A stretch of DNA of 64,000 nt from Diadema setosum (lineage: Eukaryota; Echinodermata; Echinoidea; Diadematoida; Diadematidae), in NCBI GenBank assembly GCA_033980235.1, contig CM067066.1, positions 26,424,476 through 26,488,475 on the forward strand, given 5' to 3'. Positions 25,688 through 38,255 of this stretch are shown in pieces. The notes under the pieces are model-generated. The model had not been told where the DNA came from. It saw only the letters and a list, made by a program, of their open reading frames with translations, and did no database searches. Position 1 is the stretch's first letter. Every line of letters starts with the position of its first letter. The translations under genes and the position numbers were made by a program.

Positions 25688-28600
25688 TAGTATAGCAGAG
25701 GTAGCAGTAATATCGTCATTATTATCGTTACCATTAATATTGTTATTACTATCATTTAATTATCACAATTATTATTGTGATTATCACTGTCTCTATCTTG
25801 ACCATCGCGTGCGTTTACTTTCATCACTGATTAAGATTCGTCGCTCGTTTTTGTGCCATGCATCATTGCCGTTATGACATGGATTCAAAACAGCATCCAA
25901 CATAGTACCCAAAGGCTTTTGTTATCTCTGATGATTAGCTTTTGTGTGTGTATGTGCGTTTATCATGTTCGTGCATCGTTGTTTCTCGTCATCCTTCATA
26001 ATAGACGTAACAATTACTCACTTGCGTCGTAGCAAAACATCACTACTTGGCTTTCTCTTACTTCTGTTGATCAATGAGACTTTACCTTGGTCCATCTAAT
26101 ATATTTATTTTGATATATATCTTTTTTTATTATGCGTACTTATGGAAATATCACTTTATGCCAAAGTGTTTGTCACTCACCAGTTTTCTTCCTCTCTTCT
26201 TATTCACTTCCCTTTATTAACCCATACGTGTTGGCGAATTCATGTATGTGATCGTACAATTTTACGGAGAATATATTATGTAACTTTGAGACCAGAAGCT
26301 AGCGCTTCCGAGTAACACTTTAAGAAAATTAATCACTGAGGAAAAAATGAACGTATTTCAGAAAACTCATCACTCCATTCCATGTTGCCGAGGCTTTGCT
26401 TCCTGCCAAATTGCTGAATAACCAGTTTTCATAGTTAATGATTGTTGGATAAGGGTAGTCATCTCTTTCGATTTCATTGCGTGGTTGCTGTGTCATAATT
26501 TGAGCTGCTGCTGTCTGCGCGCTTGCGGAAAGGCACGTTCTCTCTCCGCCGATCAATCGGCAGTGCCTTTACTAACAATATCGCGAAGGACTTCCTTCGA
26601 TGCGTGGGGTGTATGATCTCTGTGTGTGTGTGTGTGTGGATTTGTGTAAAGTGCGCCCAGCTAAGTGAACTGGCGACGGAGGAAACGGCGGAGTCGCGTT
26701 TGCCGCTCTCTCGTGATCGGAGAACCACTGGAATTCCGGTATTGCGCCATCTCAGGTCGAGAGGAAATAGGCGGAGGAAACGACAACGCAGCGACATCAT
26801 TATTTCTTGCGTGTTTGTTGTTTGTGTGCTTGTACGTAAAATACATGTAATATCATGCTTGTCTAGCTGTTTTGCTTTCGAGTTTAACTTGTCCCTTCTC
26901 TCTTTGGACAACGTTAACAAACGTTTTTGTTTGCTTGTTTGTTTGTTTGTTTTTATATCAGTTAATATCCATAATGATAAGAAAGAGTACGGACGGATCG
27001 TCTTTATGATAACAAAACCCATCTCAAAGATGTTATGTAATACAGAAACGCCTGCATCCCAAACAACAATTTTAAACTATAATGATGTTGTTGTTTTGGC
27101 ATGGAACGAGTTCGATTAGTAACTCTCTCCATTACACATACAGCAAAAGTGCGTATAGTCCCCAACCTGTTATCTATATATCCCAAATCCTGGAACAGAA
27201 TTGTCCTTTTGAATTTAAACATCTGGAAAACAAGATGCTATGCAACAGCAAAAAAAAAAAAAAAAAAAATAAGGCATAAGAAAATTTAGTGAGACACATA
27301 CACATAATTATTAAACAAATCAACGAAGATCCCGTTCGCAGTGCATAAGGTATGAATGTTTTCAAATAAATACTTCGGATGTGTTGTGATGCCTTTATGA
27401 AGGTTCTGTAATTTATTGTTGGAATTGTGTGGTTATTCTTTTATTAATAAGAACGACAGCTACAGAACAATAAACTTGTCTTCGGTGTAATGTGGTGACG
27501 AAATTAAAAAAGAATACAGCCCAGAGCCCAAAATAAGGTGATTAATTAATTAAATGTTTACGTAACCACCCGGTTCTAAGTAATTAAAGGTACTATTGAA
27601 TGTATCCTCGTGTAAATTGCTTGTAGCACTGCCGACTATCAATCAATTATGGTTTAGGACATGAGTGTACCTATTCATTTTCCATGTAATTCAATCATGT
27701 TATGTTGTACGTTAATTAATTGATGTGTGGATATAAACGGCGTTGAGGCATACAGTCTCTAAATGCACCAAAATACCAGCTTCTGCAAATTGTGGTCGAG
27801 ATTTTATAGCCTATAGCACATCCCGTAATAAACCATTTCTAGTTCGCAGCCCCCACTCATAAATATGCTTGCCAGTTGAAAGAGCTAAGATATTAAAAGA
27901 AAATTGCTATTAAATTCTTAGATAATCCGTGTTAGATAACATCTATAAAAATACGTAGGTTCTTTTTCACCTCGGTCGTCTTTTCGATTGCGTTTTGAAA
28001 GGGGATAAGGATAAAGAATGTTTTCCTTTCAAAAGTTGCCATCTTTTACAGCGACAGAAACACAAGAAGATTAATTTTGTTGAGTATTAAAAAATGCTGA
28101 TACAAACATAGACTTACATAGGACATATAGATACAAATCATATCCATCTGTTTTGCTAACCTTCTTTGTCTGTCTGTTTGTTTGTTTGTTTTTCAACTGT
28201 GTTGCTGATTTTGAAAAGTGCCAGCATTAACGAACGTAAATAAAAATGATAATAATAATAATAATAATGATAAAGCTTTGTAATTTGCCATCATGTAGAT
28301 TTTCAATGATGCCGATCCTTGGATCTTTGTTCAATGAAAAAGATTTAATCTACACAATTTAATTATACCTGATGACATTCATACTGACCCATTCGTAAAA
28401 GGTAAGCAATTCGAATTCGATTTCCGGGGCTGAATTTTTTTATGTGTTTATTTCTGCATGAAGCAAGACTATTATTCTATGTATAGTTCATTCTCATGGT
28501 CCCTGTACCAAACATCTTTTTTCGTTGTCATTTGTGTTACAAAACTGTGATTTTTTTGTCTTCATGGTTTTCAGTTGTTTTGCGTTTACTATCATTGATC

Positions 28601-29150
28601 TGGCAGATGGATTTTTTTTTGCAACTCTATTTTTGTTTTCTGTTGTTGTTGCTTTTTCCGCAATCGGTTATTGGTCATTGTGGATGTTTTCTCCCCTTTT
28701 ATTATTAATGGCTTCCAGAGAAATAAAGACATAAAGTCTTATAGAGAGCGGGCCTCGTGGCCAAAGCACCTACCCAAAATGTCACTCATCACTCATTAAC
28801 AGTACGTGACTTGACTCACGCTTTGGGTGCCAAGACTGTCCGGCGCTATGCAATGACACAGTTCAACGAAATATTTTGACCATCAAGTAGTGTGTCACGG
28901 ATTCGATATTTCTTTTAATTCATGTTGGCAGTGGAAGATCCCTTTCACCATACTATCATATCATGTTTGACGTATCAACCAAGAGACCGATGCCAATAAA
29001 AAAGAAATCATAGAAAGTTAATCAATGATGATTTAAGCACAAAATTTGCAATAACAATGGTAGTGGCAGTGAAAGTACTGATGAAAAGATGCAATGATGT
29101 AAACAATGATGATAATATTCATTTAAAGTGATGTGGATGAATTTTCATAA
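24961..29150. other. Upstream non-coding region (gene desert, proximal part)
   Basis: No gene recognised. It contains a TAG trinucleotide repeat (25609-25687), a GC-richer low-repeat segment at 26480-26800 (candidate regulatory element), an A-run at 27250-27269 and AAT repeats at 28243-28268. The rest is AT-rich and unremarkable. Confidence 0.6.
25609..25687. repeat. TAG trinucleotide microsatellite
   Basis: About 24 uninterrupted TAG/AGT units with GAA repeats at the left edge. Confidence 0.95.
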
Positions 29151-29151
29151 T

Positions 29152-29276
29152 TGATGGTAACTACATGATATGGTGACTATAAATTATGGTATTGTGACTA
29201 TGATGCGATGACTATGGTGTGGTGACTATGGTTCGTAAGTATGATATGGTGACTATGATAAATGTTATGGTGATTT
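29152..29276. repeat. Degenerate minisatellite, unit like TATGGTGACTATR
   Basis: At least six imperfect copies of an 11-18 bp unit (TATGGTGACTATGAT-like) in 125 bp, with small indels between copies. Confidence 0.8.
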
Positions 29277-29860
29277 ATTGGTCAATAAAGGGAGCAGAAA
29301 CGTAAGCAAAACGATTTAGCTCTGCTTAAGCTCTTCTTAGTTACTCATCCATGTCAGATACCTAACATGATTATAAATATTATTGACATGGATTAATTGA
29401 ATATGAATTTGCATTGTTTTTGACAAAGATTCGTATTAAATTTACCAACATGTTGCAGTTTTTATAGCAGAGCTTATAGGCATTGGCATTAATTGTGAAT
29501 TAATTATGAGTACAATACATTGTAATGGCATCAATAGACTTTGTTTACTCGCTCATCGAGCAATTGAGCGATTCTCAGGACAGATGTATTCTCACTTACG
29601 ACCATAAGACTTAATAACAGTATCAGCGGTTTAAGACAAGTCAAGGATCATACTCCCCCATAGTCAAGAATGCTAATAAGCATATACTTTAAGTGTTGCT
29701 TGAGGGGTTCAAACTCTTAATCGGCTTCAAAATGGTACATAAAATCATCTCAATGTCCTCACCTTGCTATGGAGACTTGGCATCATTCTGGCGGAGACCG
29801 ATGATGTTTTGTTTTTGAGGGGGACTGCAATATAGAAGTAAGGCTTTTTGGCAGTTTCCG

Positions 29861-30060
29861 CCATCTCCAATAGCCTACTTAATTACCCACTGTATAATAA
29901 AACGTTAATTAGATATAAAATAGAATAACTTCAATCAGCCTACTTAATCCTCCATTACGTAATAAAACTTTAATTAGATGAAAGTAAATAAATGAATAAA
30001 TCCATTTCCAATAGCCTATATAATTACCCATTGTATAATACAACATTATTCAATTCTATA
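29861..30060. repeat. Tandem repeat, ~73 bp unit, about 2.7 copies
   Basis: Copies begin near 29868, 29937 and 30009. Each contains a recognisable AGCCTACTTAATTACCC, ATAATAAAACGTTAATTAGAT core with substitutions. The last copy is partial and drifts into the array that follows. Confidence 0.8.
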
Positions 30061-30125
30061 TAACTTTGTTAAACGTTTGTTACTTTATGATATAACAATT
30101 CACGTACTGATGTTAATATAAAAAA

Positions 30126-31640
30126 ATACTCTGTTTTCATACAATTACTTTGTGTTTATGGCTGTTGATAATATTTGTTGGAAATGGAAAATAGATTAAA
30201 TGAAATAAATGAAATGAAATAGAATAAAATTAAATAAAATGAAATGAAATGAAATGAGGAAGTGCCAATTTTTCCTGTATAATTTTCTCCCTGTTATATG
30301 AATTATACGAAGTAAAGTAATTGCGTGCTCAAATATTGATTTAAACTATGATCTTATCATCACATCGTCGATATCGTTTCAGCTACTATCTGCTCTCCTG
30401 TCCTCCAGCAACACTCAACAGCATGTTGGCTTTGATCTCTCCCACTTTGTATGAAGGGAATCTGATAGTCTGGATCATCTTTAAAGTCATTATTTATTTC
30501 ACGCTCCATATATTATGTCTTCGCTGAGACGCATATACTGAGAGACTATAGACAATATTTTGTTTTCATATAATTACGTCGTGTCTATGACTGTGGATAT
30601 ACTTTTTGTTAGAAATGGAAAATAAATGAAATGAATTGAAATGAAATGGAATAAGATAAAATGAAATGAAAATGATATGAATTGAAATAGAATAAGATGA
30701 AATCAAATCAAATGAAATTCAATAAAATGTAATGTAATAAAAAAGAATGAAATAAAAAGAACGAAATGAAATTAAATCAAATTAAATTAAATTAAATTAA
30801 ATGAGAAAGTGTCATATTTTCCCCTCTGTAAGGGTCCCCCTCTTATATCATCATACAAAGTAAGTAATTGTGTGCTCGAATATTGATTATTAACCATAAT
30901 CCTATCATCACACCGTAGACATCGTTTCAGCTATCATACTATCTGCTCTCCTGTCCTCCAGCAACACTCAACAGCATGTTGGCTTTGATCTCTCCCACTT
31001 TGTATGAAGGGAATCTGATAGTCTGGATCATCTTTAAAGTCATTATCTATTTCACGCTCCATATATTATGTCTTCGCTGAGACGCATATACTGAGAGACT
31101 ATAGACAATATTTTGTTTTCATATAATTACGTCGTGTCTATGACTGTGGATATACTTTTTGTTAGAAATGGAAACTAAATTAAATGAATTGAAATGAAAT
31201 GGAATAAGATAAAATGAAATGAAAATGATGTTAATTGAAAGAGAATAAGATGAAATCAAATAAAATCAAATAAATTAAATTAAATTAAATTAAATTAAAT
31301 ATAATGAAATGAAATGAAATTGAATTGAATTAGATTAACTGAGAAAGTGTCTTATTTTTCCTCTGTATGGTTTTCCCTCTTATATGCATCATACAAAGTA
31401 AGTTTATGTGTGTTCGAATATGGATTAATAACCATGATCCTATCATAACACCGTAGACATCGTTTCAGCTACTCTATGCTGTCCTGTCCTCCAGCAACAC
31501 TCAACAGCATGCTGGCTTTGATCTCTTCCACTTTGTCTGAAGGAAATCTGATAGTCTGGATCATCTTAAAAGTCATACTTTATTTCACGCTCCATATATT
31601 ATGTCTTCGCTGAGACCGGGAGAAAAATACGGAGAGACTA
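30126..31640. repeat. Tandem array of a ~550-bp unit, about three copies with internal AAATG microsatellite
   Basis: The word TCCTCCAGCA recurs at 30401, 30954 and 31487, giving periods of 553 and 533 bp. TGTTTTCATA recurs at 30132, 30561 and 31114. Each unit has a unique part (an ACACTCAACAGCATG segment and an ATGTCTTCGCTGAGAC segment), then GAAATGGAAAATAAATGAAA, then a variable-length GAAAT-type pentamer run. The first copy is shortened. The pentamer end looks like the 3' tails of LINE-like elements elsewhere in the window. Confidence 0.88.
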
Positions 31641-31720
31641 GAGAGAGAGAGAGATAGAAGAGAGATGATTATTATTAAAGGCAGACAGGTTGGTATACTA
31701 GTAGATATAGATAGATAGAT

Positions 31721-31721
<1 letters not shown>

Positions 31722-31760
<39 letters not shown>
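31722..31760. repeat. GA dinucleotide repeat
   Basis: GATA units (from about 31704) pass into about 18 GA units. Confidence 0.9.
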
Positions 31761-31763
<3 letters not shown>

Positions 31764-32012
31764 AGATAGGTGAAGGGACTGCCTTATAGACCATTAGACA
31801 AACAGATATAGAGAGAAATATTAAAGGGAAACAGAGAGAGAAAAAGGGGGAGAGAAAGATTGTCAGCCCTCCAGTGCGAAGTACACCTCGCTCTTCTGAA
31901 GGGTCGAAGCCACGATAAACCCTCCGGGGCACGGCGGATATTATACGTCTCGAGACTGTCGCATCTATTCGCCGGTATGATAATCACTACAAGGAAAATA
32001 GGAAAGAGGGAA

Positions 32013-32013
<1 letters not shown>

Positions 32014-32050
<37 letters not shown>
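32014..32050. repeat. GT dinucleotide repeat
   Basis: About 18 near-perfect GT units. Confidence 0.9.
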
Positions 32051-32053
<3 letters not shown>

Positions 32054-35000
32054 TGTGCGCATTTCTATGCACATGCATTAGTCTGAGAGAATGATAGCTA
32101 TAGAAATACAGGGATCAGGGAGACGAAGATAAAAATAGGACACGGGACATCTAAGAGTAAAAAAAAAATACTTCGGACATTCATTCCTCAATCTTACTCT
32201 TCTCCCATTCTTCGTAAAGTGCTACGTAATTAAAGTGATTACGGAGAAGGAATATCATACACATTAACCTTTTGACTAATAACTGCTGAAAGACAAATGA
32301 CGGAGCCCATTATCATTTTTTTTTTAATTTTCACATCCACCCTTTAAAGTCGTGCAAAATATCCAGCTAAGAAGAAAAAGAGAAGTCATCTCACATCTCT
32401 TTTTTTTCCAAATCTGATTCCTCCTGTAAATTAAATACGAAGGAGGTTTCTGCTAGCTTACTGCTTTATTCTTTATTTGTCATTATGAGACGCACCTATT
32501 AGGAAGGACAGCGATTGAAACTGCATTCTTGTTAACTTAGAATGGTACATAGTTGCAGGTGCGTGTGTGTGTGTGTGTGTGTTTGTGTGTGTGTGCGCGC
32601 GCACGTTTTCCTTCTTCTGTTCAGTTAATATTTTTTGGTTGTTTATGAAAAGATTTTATATGTTTGTCTATTTGACATTCAAGTAGAATGATTCATGTGT
32701 ACTCCTTGAAAGGAGATATTCTGTTTCGTTTAATACATTTTGTTTGTTCACACATTCAAGCGGAATGTATAGCAATGAAAGAAATCAAAATAAAAAGAAC
32801 ATTTTGGAAAAATCAGATATGAAACTTCTGCTGGCGTGACAATCGAATCTCAAGGGCTCTCCAGACAAAGAGTAAAGAGGATATTGGGATTATCCTATGT
32901 CTGAATATGATTATGTTTTCTCTCTTTGGGAACCACACTTTCATCCGTAATCATTTCATGGCCATCTTTGTCCTTTAGTCATCATCTTTGCTTTTATTTT
33001 ATCCATCATTTTATGTTTTATTTATGTATATACGCTTCCATAATTATTATGTAATTCAACGAGTTTAAACTTCCTTCGCAGTCATGTCACTACAACAGCG
33101 AAGATCATTACGTGTGACATTGTGGAATTATCCTCACTTTCAAAAGTTTACAATGAAGACGAAATATTGTTATGCGTTTTCATTATTTCCCTTTCTACTT
33201 ATCCAGATCTATCTTTGTCAGATCTCTTAAAAAAAACAACAACGCAAAGTCATCATAAGAATGCACAAAAACATCATATATAAGCCATTTTTAGCAAAGT
33301 CACTGAGAGTTCTCCGAAAAAAGGCATACGTTCCAAGGAAACCCCCTTTTTTCTACTAATCATCGAAACATGAGGACCAAAAACAAGAGTCTCTTTGGGA
33401 GCATATAAGGATAATGGCATTTCATCACAGTGCGAAATGGCGAACAGCCCGCAAGCTTTCCACAGCTTGCTCGCGGCGCCCACGCACTATACCGTCTTGC
33501 CCTGGAGCCAGAGCTACCCCACACTATTTCGCCCCCAGAGCAGAGCTAGCTCGGGGGCTCAGCCCGGATCACATGGCGCTGCCTCGACACTGTTTCATGC
33601 ATCATATTCAGAGTCGTTCTTGCCACCATCAAACCCTGCTCTCTGCTCTCACACATCTTGTGTCACTCGCCACTTCTGCTCCTACTCAGGACATCCATAT
33701 CATTATCATCTCTTTTGTGAGAAGAAAAAAAGATTGAAGAATGAAAGAAACAAACACAAAAGATGATCGAGAACAACATAATGAAATTTTACTGTGGACG
33801 CCCCGGGTTTTGACGCTATGAACATCATCACATTTTTTTTTGAAGGGGATACAAAACAACAGGAACAACGACGACAAAGGCAGAAGACAGACAGATAAAA
33901 GAAGAGAGACAACAAGCTCAGGGGGGGGGGTTTCTGAAACCTGCTTACGTGTTTGTACAGTAAAGAAAACAAGGAGAAGAAGACGAAGAAAATCAGATGT
34001 GAATCTCATCATTTTGGTAACAGATCTTCAGTTGTATACTCTCGTGGCTTTTTTGATCGGAAGTAAACACGTTTGTGTGATGACGGGGAATTTTTCTGAG
34101 GCCACTCAGTCCCATCTCTCTCCCTCCCTCCCTTTCCCTCTTCATGACCCATTCTTTCCTTTTTCTCCCTCTTCCCTTTCCCTCTTTTCTCTTTCCATCT
34201 CTTTCCTTTCTTCTTGCGTGCTTGCTGTGAAGCGATCCTTAGAGACTTCATAGTGGCTATTGGCGAAAATGTTGGTGCTGCCGACAAATAAAAGAAGCCG
34301 CGTTTACAAGCATTTAAATGCCAACCGCATAGAAGCACATTACACACGAGTTTCTCACTCTTATTTCCTTTGTTTTCTTTTTTTTTTTTAACGTGCAACA
34401 TCCGGTCACAAGTTTGCTTTTACATGTGATATTGTCTCCAGTTTGTTTGTTTATTTTTATAAATGCATAACTATGCAATATTGCGCAACATCTCTTTGTT
34501 ATTGCAGTATTTTACGTTGCTGATATATTGATACAGTTTTATTTGGTTCAAATATGTCATGCTACTGTGTTTGCGCAGAGTAATCTATGGGGGAGGGGGG
34601 GGGGAGGTTGAAATCAGAGGAGAAAAATACGAAACTACTATTAAATCTAAATCCAATCCAATCAAATTATGATAATGCATGGTGCTCGTCGGATGAGTCG
34701 TAAAGGCCTACTTTGCACATTTGTTTCAAACGACAATGAATGGTGGTAGACGACACGAGTAGTGAATAGATCATTCGGTCACGTAATGTGATTAGGTGGG
34801 TAACGCTGAATCGAGTTGCGTCTATTTCCCCTATTTCCCCTCTTCTTCTATTTTTTTTTTAAACATGAAATAAGCAATCATTGAACCGGTTACGTCACGC
34901 AAACAAATGAAACGCGAAACATTCCTGTCATTCAGTTTAACATCATGACAGAGCAGAATTCCACACATCTCGAGAACAAATGAACGTCCTTTGTAGCTAC

Positions 35001-35892
35001 AGGAACAGGGTCCAGGCTGAAGGTTGACCGTCTAATTGAGCAAATTAAGTAAATTAGGTAAAATGGTGCTAATAAACGAGATGCAAAAGTGAATTGTTTA
35101 TAACAGGAGACGTCAGAGTTACCACCTTGATTTATGAGATCAGAATCCTTCACATACTCTGAATGATATCACGTTTTGTTCTTAGTTATCTCTTTGTTGT
35201 GTATTGTTTTTCTGCATACTATTAAAATAATATATCTTTGCTCTGACAAACAACATACAATTACACGCCTCTATGCAAACTATTGGGGAAGGCTGATTCA
35301 TTCCAACTTGCGAAATCCAATAAGCATACGCCTGATTAATCAAAGTCAAACCTGCATGTTTCTATTAGACAAGATACGAAGTGTAAGAGCCAAACGACGT
35401 TTATCTTTGTGTGTGATTGTGCGTGTGCTTTTTTCTTCAAATTCCCCACTGTCAAAAAAAATGAAACATCTAAAGAGCAGACATATATCTATTCACTCAT
35501 GCAATTTGTAGGATTTTGCCGTTTATACGTCTAAACGTTGAGACAACCAAGAACTTCGCCGAACGAGAGCACGCATGACAAATTTGCTAAGAGCTCTCGA
35601 GTTTTATTCGCATCGCCAATTCGACCTGACGTGCACAGTAGGCAATGAAATATTGTGTCTCGGATAACTTGATTTCACGGTCTCACAGATACAAGCTTTT
35701 TATTCCACCAGGTCAAGTGCTTCGCAAGAATCATGAAATTTTAGATTCTGCTCTTCCACCAAAACGAAACACTCTATAAAGCAAGTCGGCGACGAAATCA
35801 TGAATGAACAGCCAGCCTGAAATTATCTCCCTTGTTCATTGTACGGTGGCTCCAAACTGACAGCGGGTTAGCAAGAGGCGCAACTGAAGAAA

Positions 35893-36135
35893 ATGGGAAA
35901 TGTCTATAAGCACAACAAGCGTTCCCTTATCGGCGCACTACTCTGTGATTTCCATAATCGACACAATTCTAGCCGTAATAGTTCCCGCGGGACACCGGAT
36001 CACCGCGTCTTCCTCGGAGGATCGGGATCGTTTTCGGGAACGGGATCCCCTCGACCCCCTCGAAGCACATCGAGTTCAAAGGACGTGTCCATTTATTTTG
36101 GGGGGGAGCGATCGTACACCGCTGAACTCAAATAG
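35893..36135 (+). CDS. Small ORF of unknown function in a GC-rich island (low confidence)
   Basis: An 80-codon frame starts MGNVYKHNKRS in a favourable context (AAAATGG) and ends at TAG. I do not recognise it. It is Ser/Gly/Arg-rich (GGSGSFSGTGSPRPPRSTS). MGN at the start would allow N-myristoylation if translated. The island is GC-richer than its surroundings, which also fits a regulatory element. An ORF this long can arise by chance where GC is high, since stop codons are AT-rich. No splice partners identified. Confidence 0.15.
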   Translation: MGNVYKHNKRSLIGALLCDFHNRHNSSRNSSRGTPDHRVFLGGSGSFSGTGSPRPPRSTSSSKDVSIYFGGERSYTAELK

Positions 36136-36376
36136 GAAAAATATGTAAAAGAATCGTGCCCAGTAGAAGCGAGAGAAATGGAGTTCGTTTCACGGCAGAG
36201 CGAGCAGGCGATTGTGGAATTATGGTATAATTATCCCGGGAAGTAATTGAATGGTATATCGCGTTACGTCACGTAGTGATACAGCGAGACGCGGCAAATC
36301 GCTCGTGGCATTGCTAGGAGTCTGGCCCTGTTTAGGAGGTGACGAAAATTTCATCTCTTTCCATGAATTTTTAGAA

Positions 36377-36405
36377 ACCCTCGTCTCTTTGCCAAAGACG
36401 AGGGT
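36377..36405. other. Perfect 10-bp inverted repeat (stem-loop)
   Basis: ACCCTCGTCT and AGACGAGGGT are separated by nine bases. Part of the loop (TTTG...CAAA) could extend the pairing in an alternative register. Function unknown. Confidence 0.6.
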
Positions 36406-37854
36406 GAAAAGATGACAGGTTCACGTAACGCGACATAAATCATGATAGCTTGTGAGAGAGAGAGAGAGAGAGATGTAGAGAATGAAAAGGAGAGAGAGAG
36501 AGGACGAACAATATTAGATATGAAACCGGAGAGAGAGACACACACAAAATTAAAAAAAAAATAATAATCTTAGGGAAAATTATCGTACATAGAGAGTTAT
36601 TGGACTTTGCTTGGATTAATTTACGTTACATCTGGTTTGAAAGCGACGGAAAATGGACATTAAAGGTTTCTTTTTTTTTCATCAGTACTTTTGTTGGTTA
36701 TACTCTGGAGGTATGTATGAAGGTGACTTTATTTGAATTACACTCCATTGTTGTCGGGACTTGTCGGAAAAGCTCGCCCTAGAGCAGAAAGATGAAACTT
36801 TAACCGCGGCCCTCAAGGGGTTGACGGCAAGAAAAAAGAAAAAAAAAAGAAGGAAATTTCCCCAGACGGATCTTATTCCTCTTTCATATTCTTTTATTGA
36901 CTCATCATTGTTATCTATTCTCTGTTGGCATCCATGCTTCTTAAAATATTTAGGGCGGCAAATCAAATGGAGGACTATTAATGTCAGAAGGACACACTGG
37001 TCATAAGGGTATAAAGCATAAGGGTATAAAAATTTATAGTTCTTGTATGTGTTTTTTCCCGTCTTATTTTTGAACTCGTTTTCCCCTCTGATATCCTCTC
37101 GTATGTAGATATGACGATGACATCGTAGAGCTGTCATATTTTTTAGTTCATTTAGACCTTGAATTAACCCGTTTTCTTTTATGGCATGCACAGTTTGTTG
37201 GGCAGCTGCATATTATGTTTGTTTTAGTGTCACCGTTTTCCGTTACCATATTATTCTTACCTTCCCTCTCATTTTCTCCTCTCTCTCCAAAACACACAAA
37301 CGCACACACACCTTCTCTCCTTCTCTCCCTTTCTCATATTTATACAGGTCCCAATCAATTCAATGTTCACTGTTCTGCAGTCAATTGACAACACGATTTT
37401 TTTTTAATTACCTACTTATCACTATCACTGGTGCCACTTCTAAGGACATTTTTAAAAAAAAAAAAAGTCTAAAAAAGAAAGCACAGCACGATCCCAACTT
37501 CGTGTGCATAGCCATAGCAGCGATTGCAATCCTGCTCACATCACACAGTAGCACATACAATACCTCGAATAGTACACTGTGTGTGAATGAAGACACACCG
37601 GTACTCGGCTATTGAATAGTGTGTGTGAATGTACACACGCTTCGTCATTCTTCACATTCCTTTACGCAGAAAAATCATTCAAAATCCTGACACGAAGTTT
37701 GCATGAACCGAAAAAAAAAACTCAAGATAAAACAAACATAAGTTATTGTTAGGAATCACGTGGAACCATGTAGAAATATCAAAGTTTCTTATAAACAATG
37801 ATGTACGTAGATAAGTATATAATGAAGTTTTGATCGCAACCAAATCCCTCAGAT

Positions 37855-38250
37855 TTTTTTTTTCTTCTGTTTTTCATCATCAAAGTCCAGATGCGGACTA
37901 TTCGGCGCTGGGGCCTTATCACCAGCGAATACGATACCACCATCCACAACTTTAGGAATACACATGTTCATAATACCAAAATTTGTTCATAATTGACAAA
38001 GAGATTTACCCCTGGGGTCTGCATCATAATTATGGTCTTATTTACCCAGGGTAGCCACTTGGGTCTTAGTTAGCTCGTTTCTTCTGAGGACCCTGCCATT
38101 GTTGTTACTCCAGCATTGTCAGGTACCTATTTTCACATCCGGGCCAAGAGGGACAGCGTGTCCATGGACGTAATCACTCGACAGGACTCGAACTCGAGAC
38201 CTCCGCATCAAAATCAAGAGTCTTAACCACTAAACCACATATAGTGCCCG
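37855..38250 (-). mobile_element. tRNA-derived SINE (minus strand)
   Basis: Read on the minus strand, the element begins GGGCACTATATGTGGTTTAG with an A-box-like TGGTTTAGTGGTTAAG and a B-box GAGTTCGAGTCC about 34 bases on, the internal RNA polymerase III promoter of tRNA-derived SINEs. A body of about 300 bp follows and ends in an A-rich tail (complement of 37853-37873). The tRNA part lacks a clean acceptor stem and runs straight into the body, so this is a SINE and not a tRNA gene. The 3' border is approximate. Confidence 0.75.
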
Positions 38251-38255
38251 TCATG

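Larger units (their letters stand above)
31641..37850. other. Upstream non-coding region with GC-richer islands
   Basis: No gene recognised. It contains GA/GATA repeats (31646-31760), GT repeats (32014-32050 and 32561-32596) and low-repeat GC-richer islands at 33400-33680 and 35540-36320. A short ATG-initiated 80-codon frame at 35893-36135 lies in the second island. A CRE-like TTACGTCA (36264-36271) and a 10-bp stem-loop (36377-36405) are also present. Confidence 0.55.

Noticed and set aside
29152..31640. CRISPR-like array
   Set aside because: Repeats are contiguous or of satellite type with no unique spacers, and the DNA is animal.
33395..33766. ORFs of 107 and 123 codons in two frames
   Set aside because: Two overlapping frames in a GC-richer island, neither resembling a protein family. 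More likely a chance opening in a possible regulatory element.
38190..38250. tRNA gene on the minus strand
   Set aside because: A- and B-boxes are present, but no acceptor stem closes and the sequence continues into a repeat body with an A-tail. It is a SINE.
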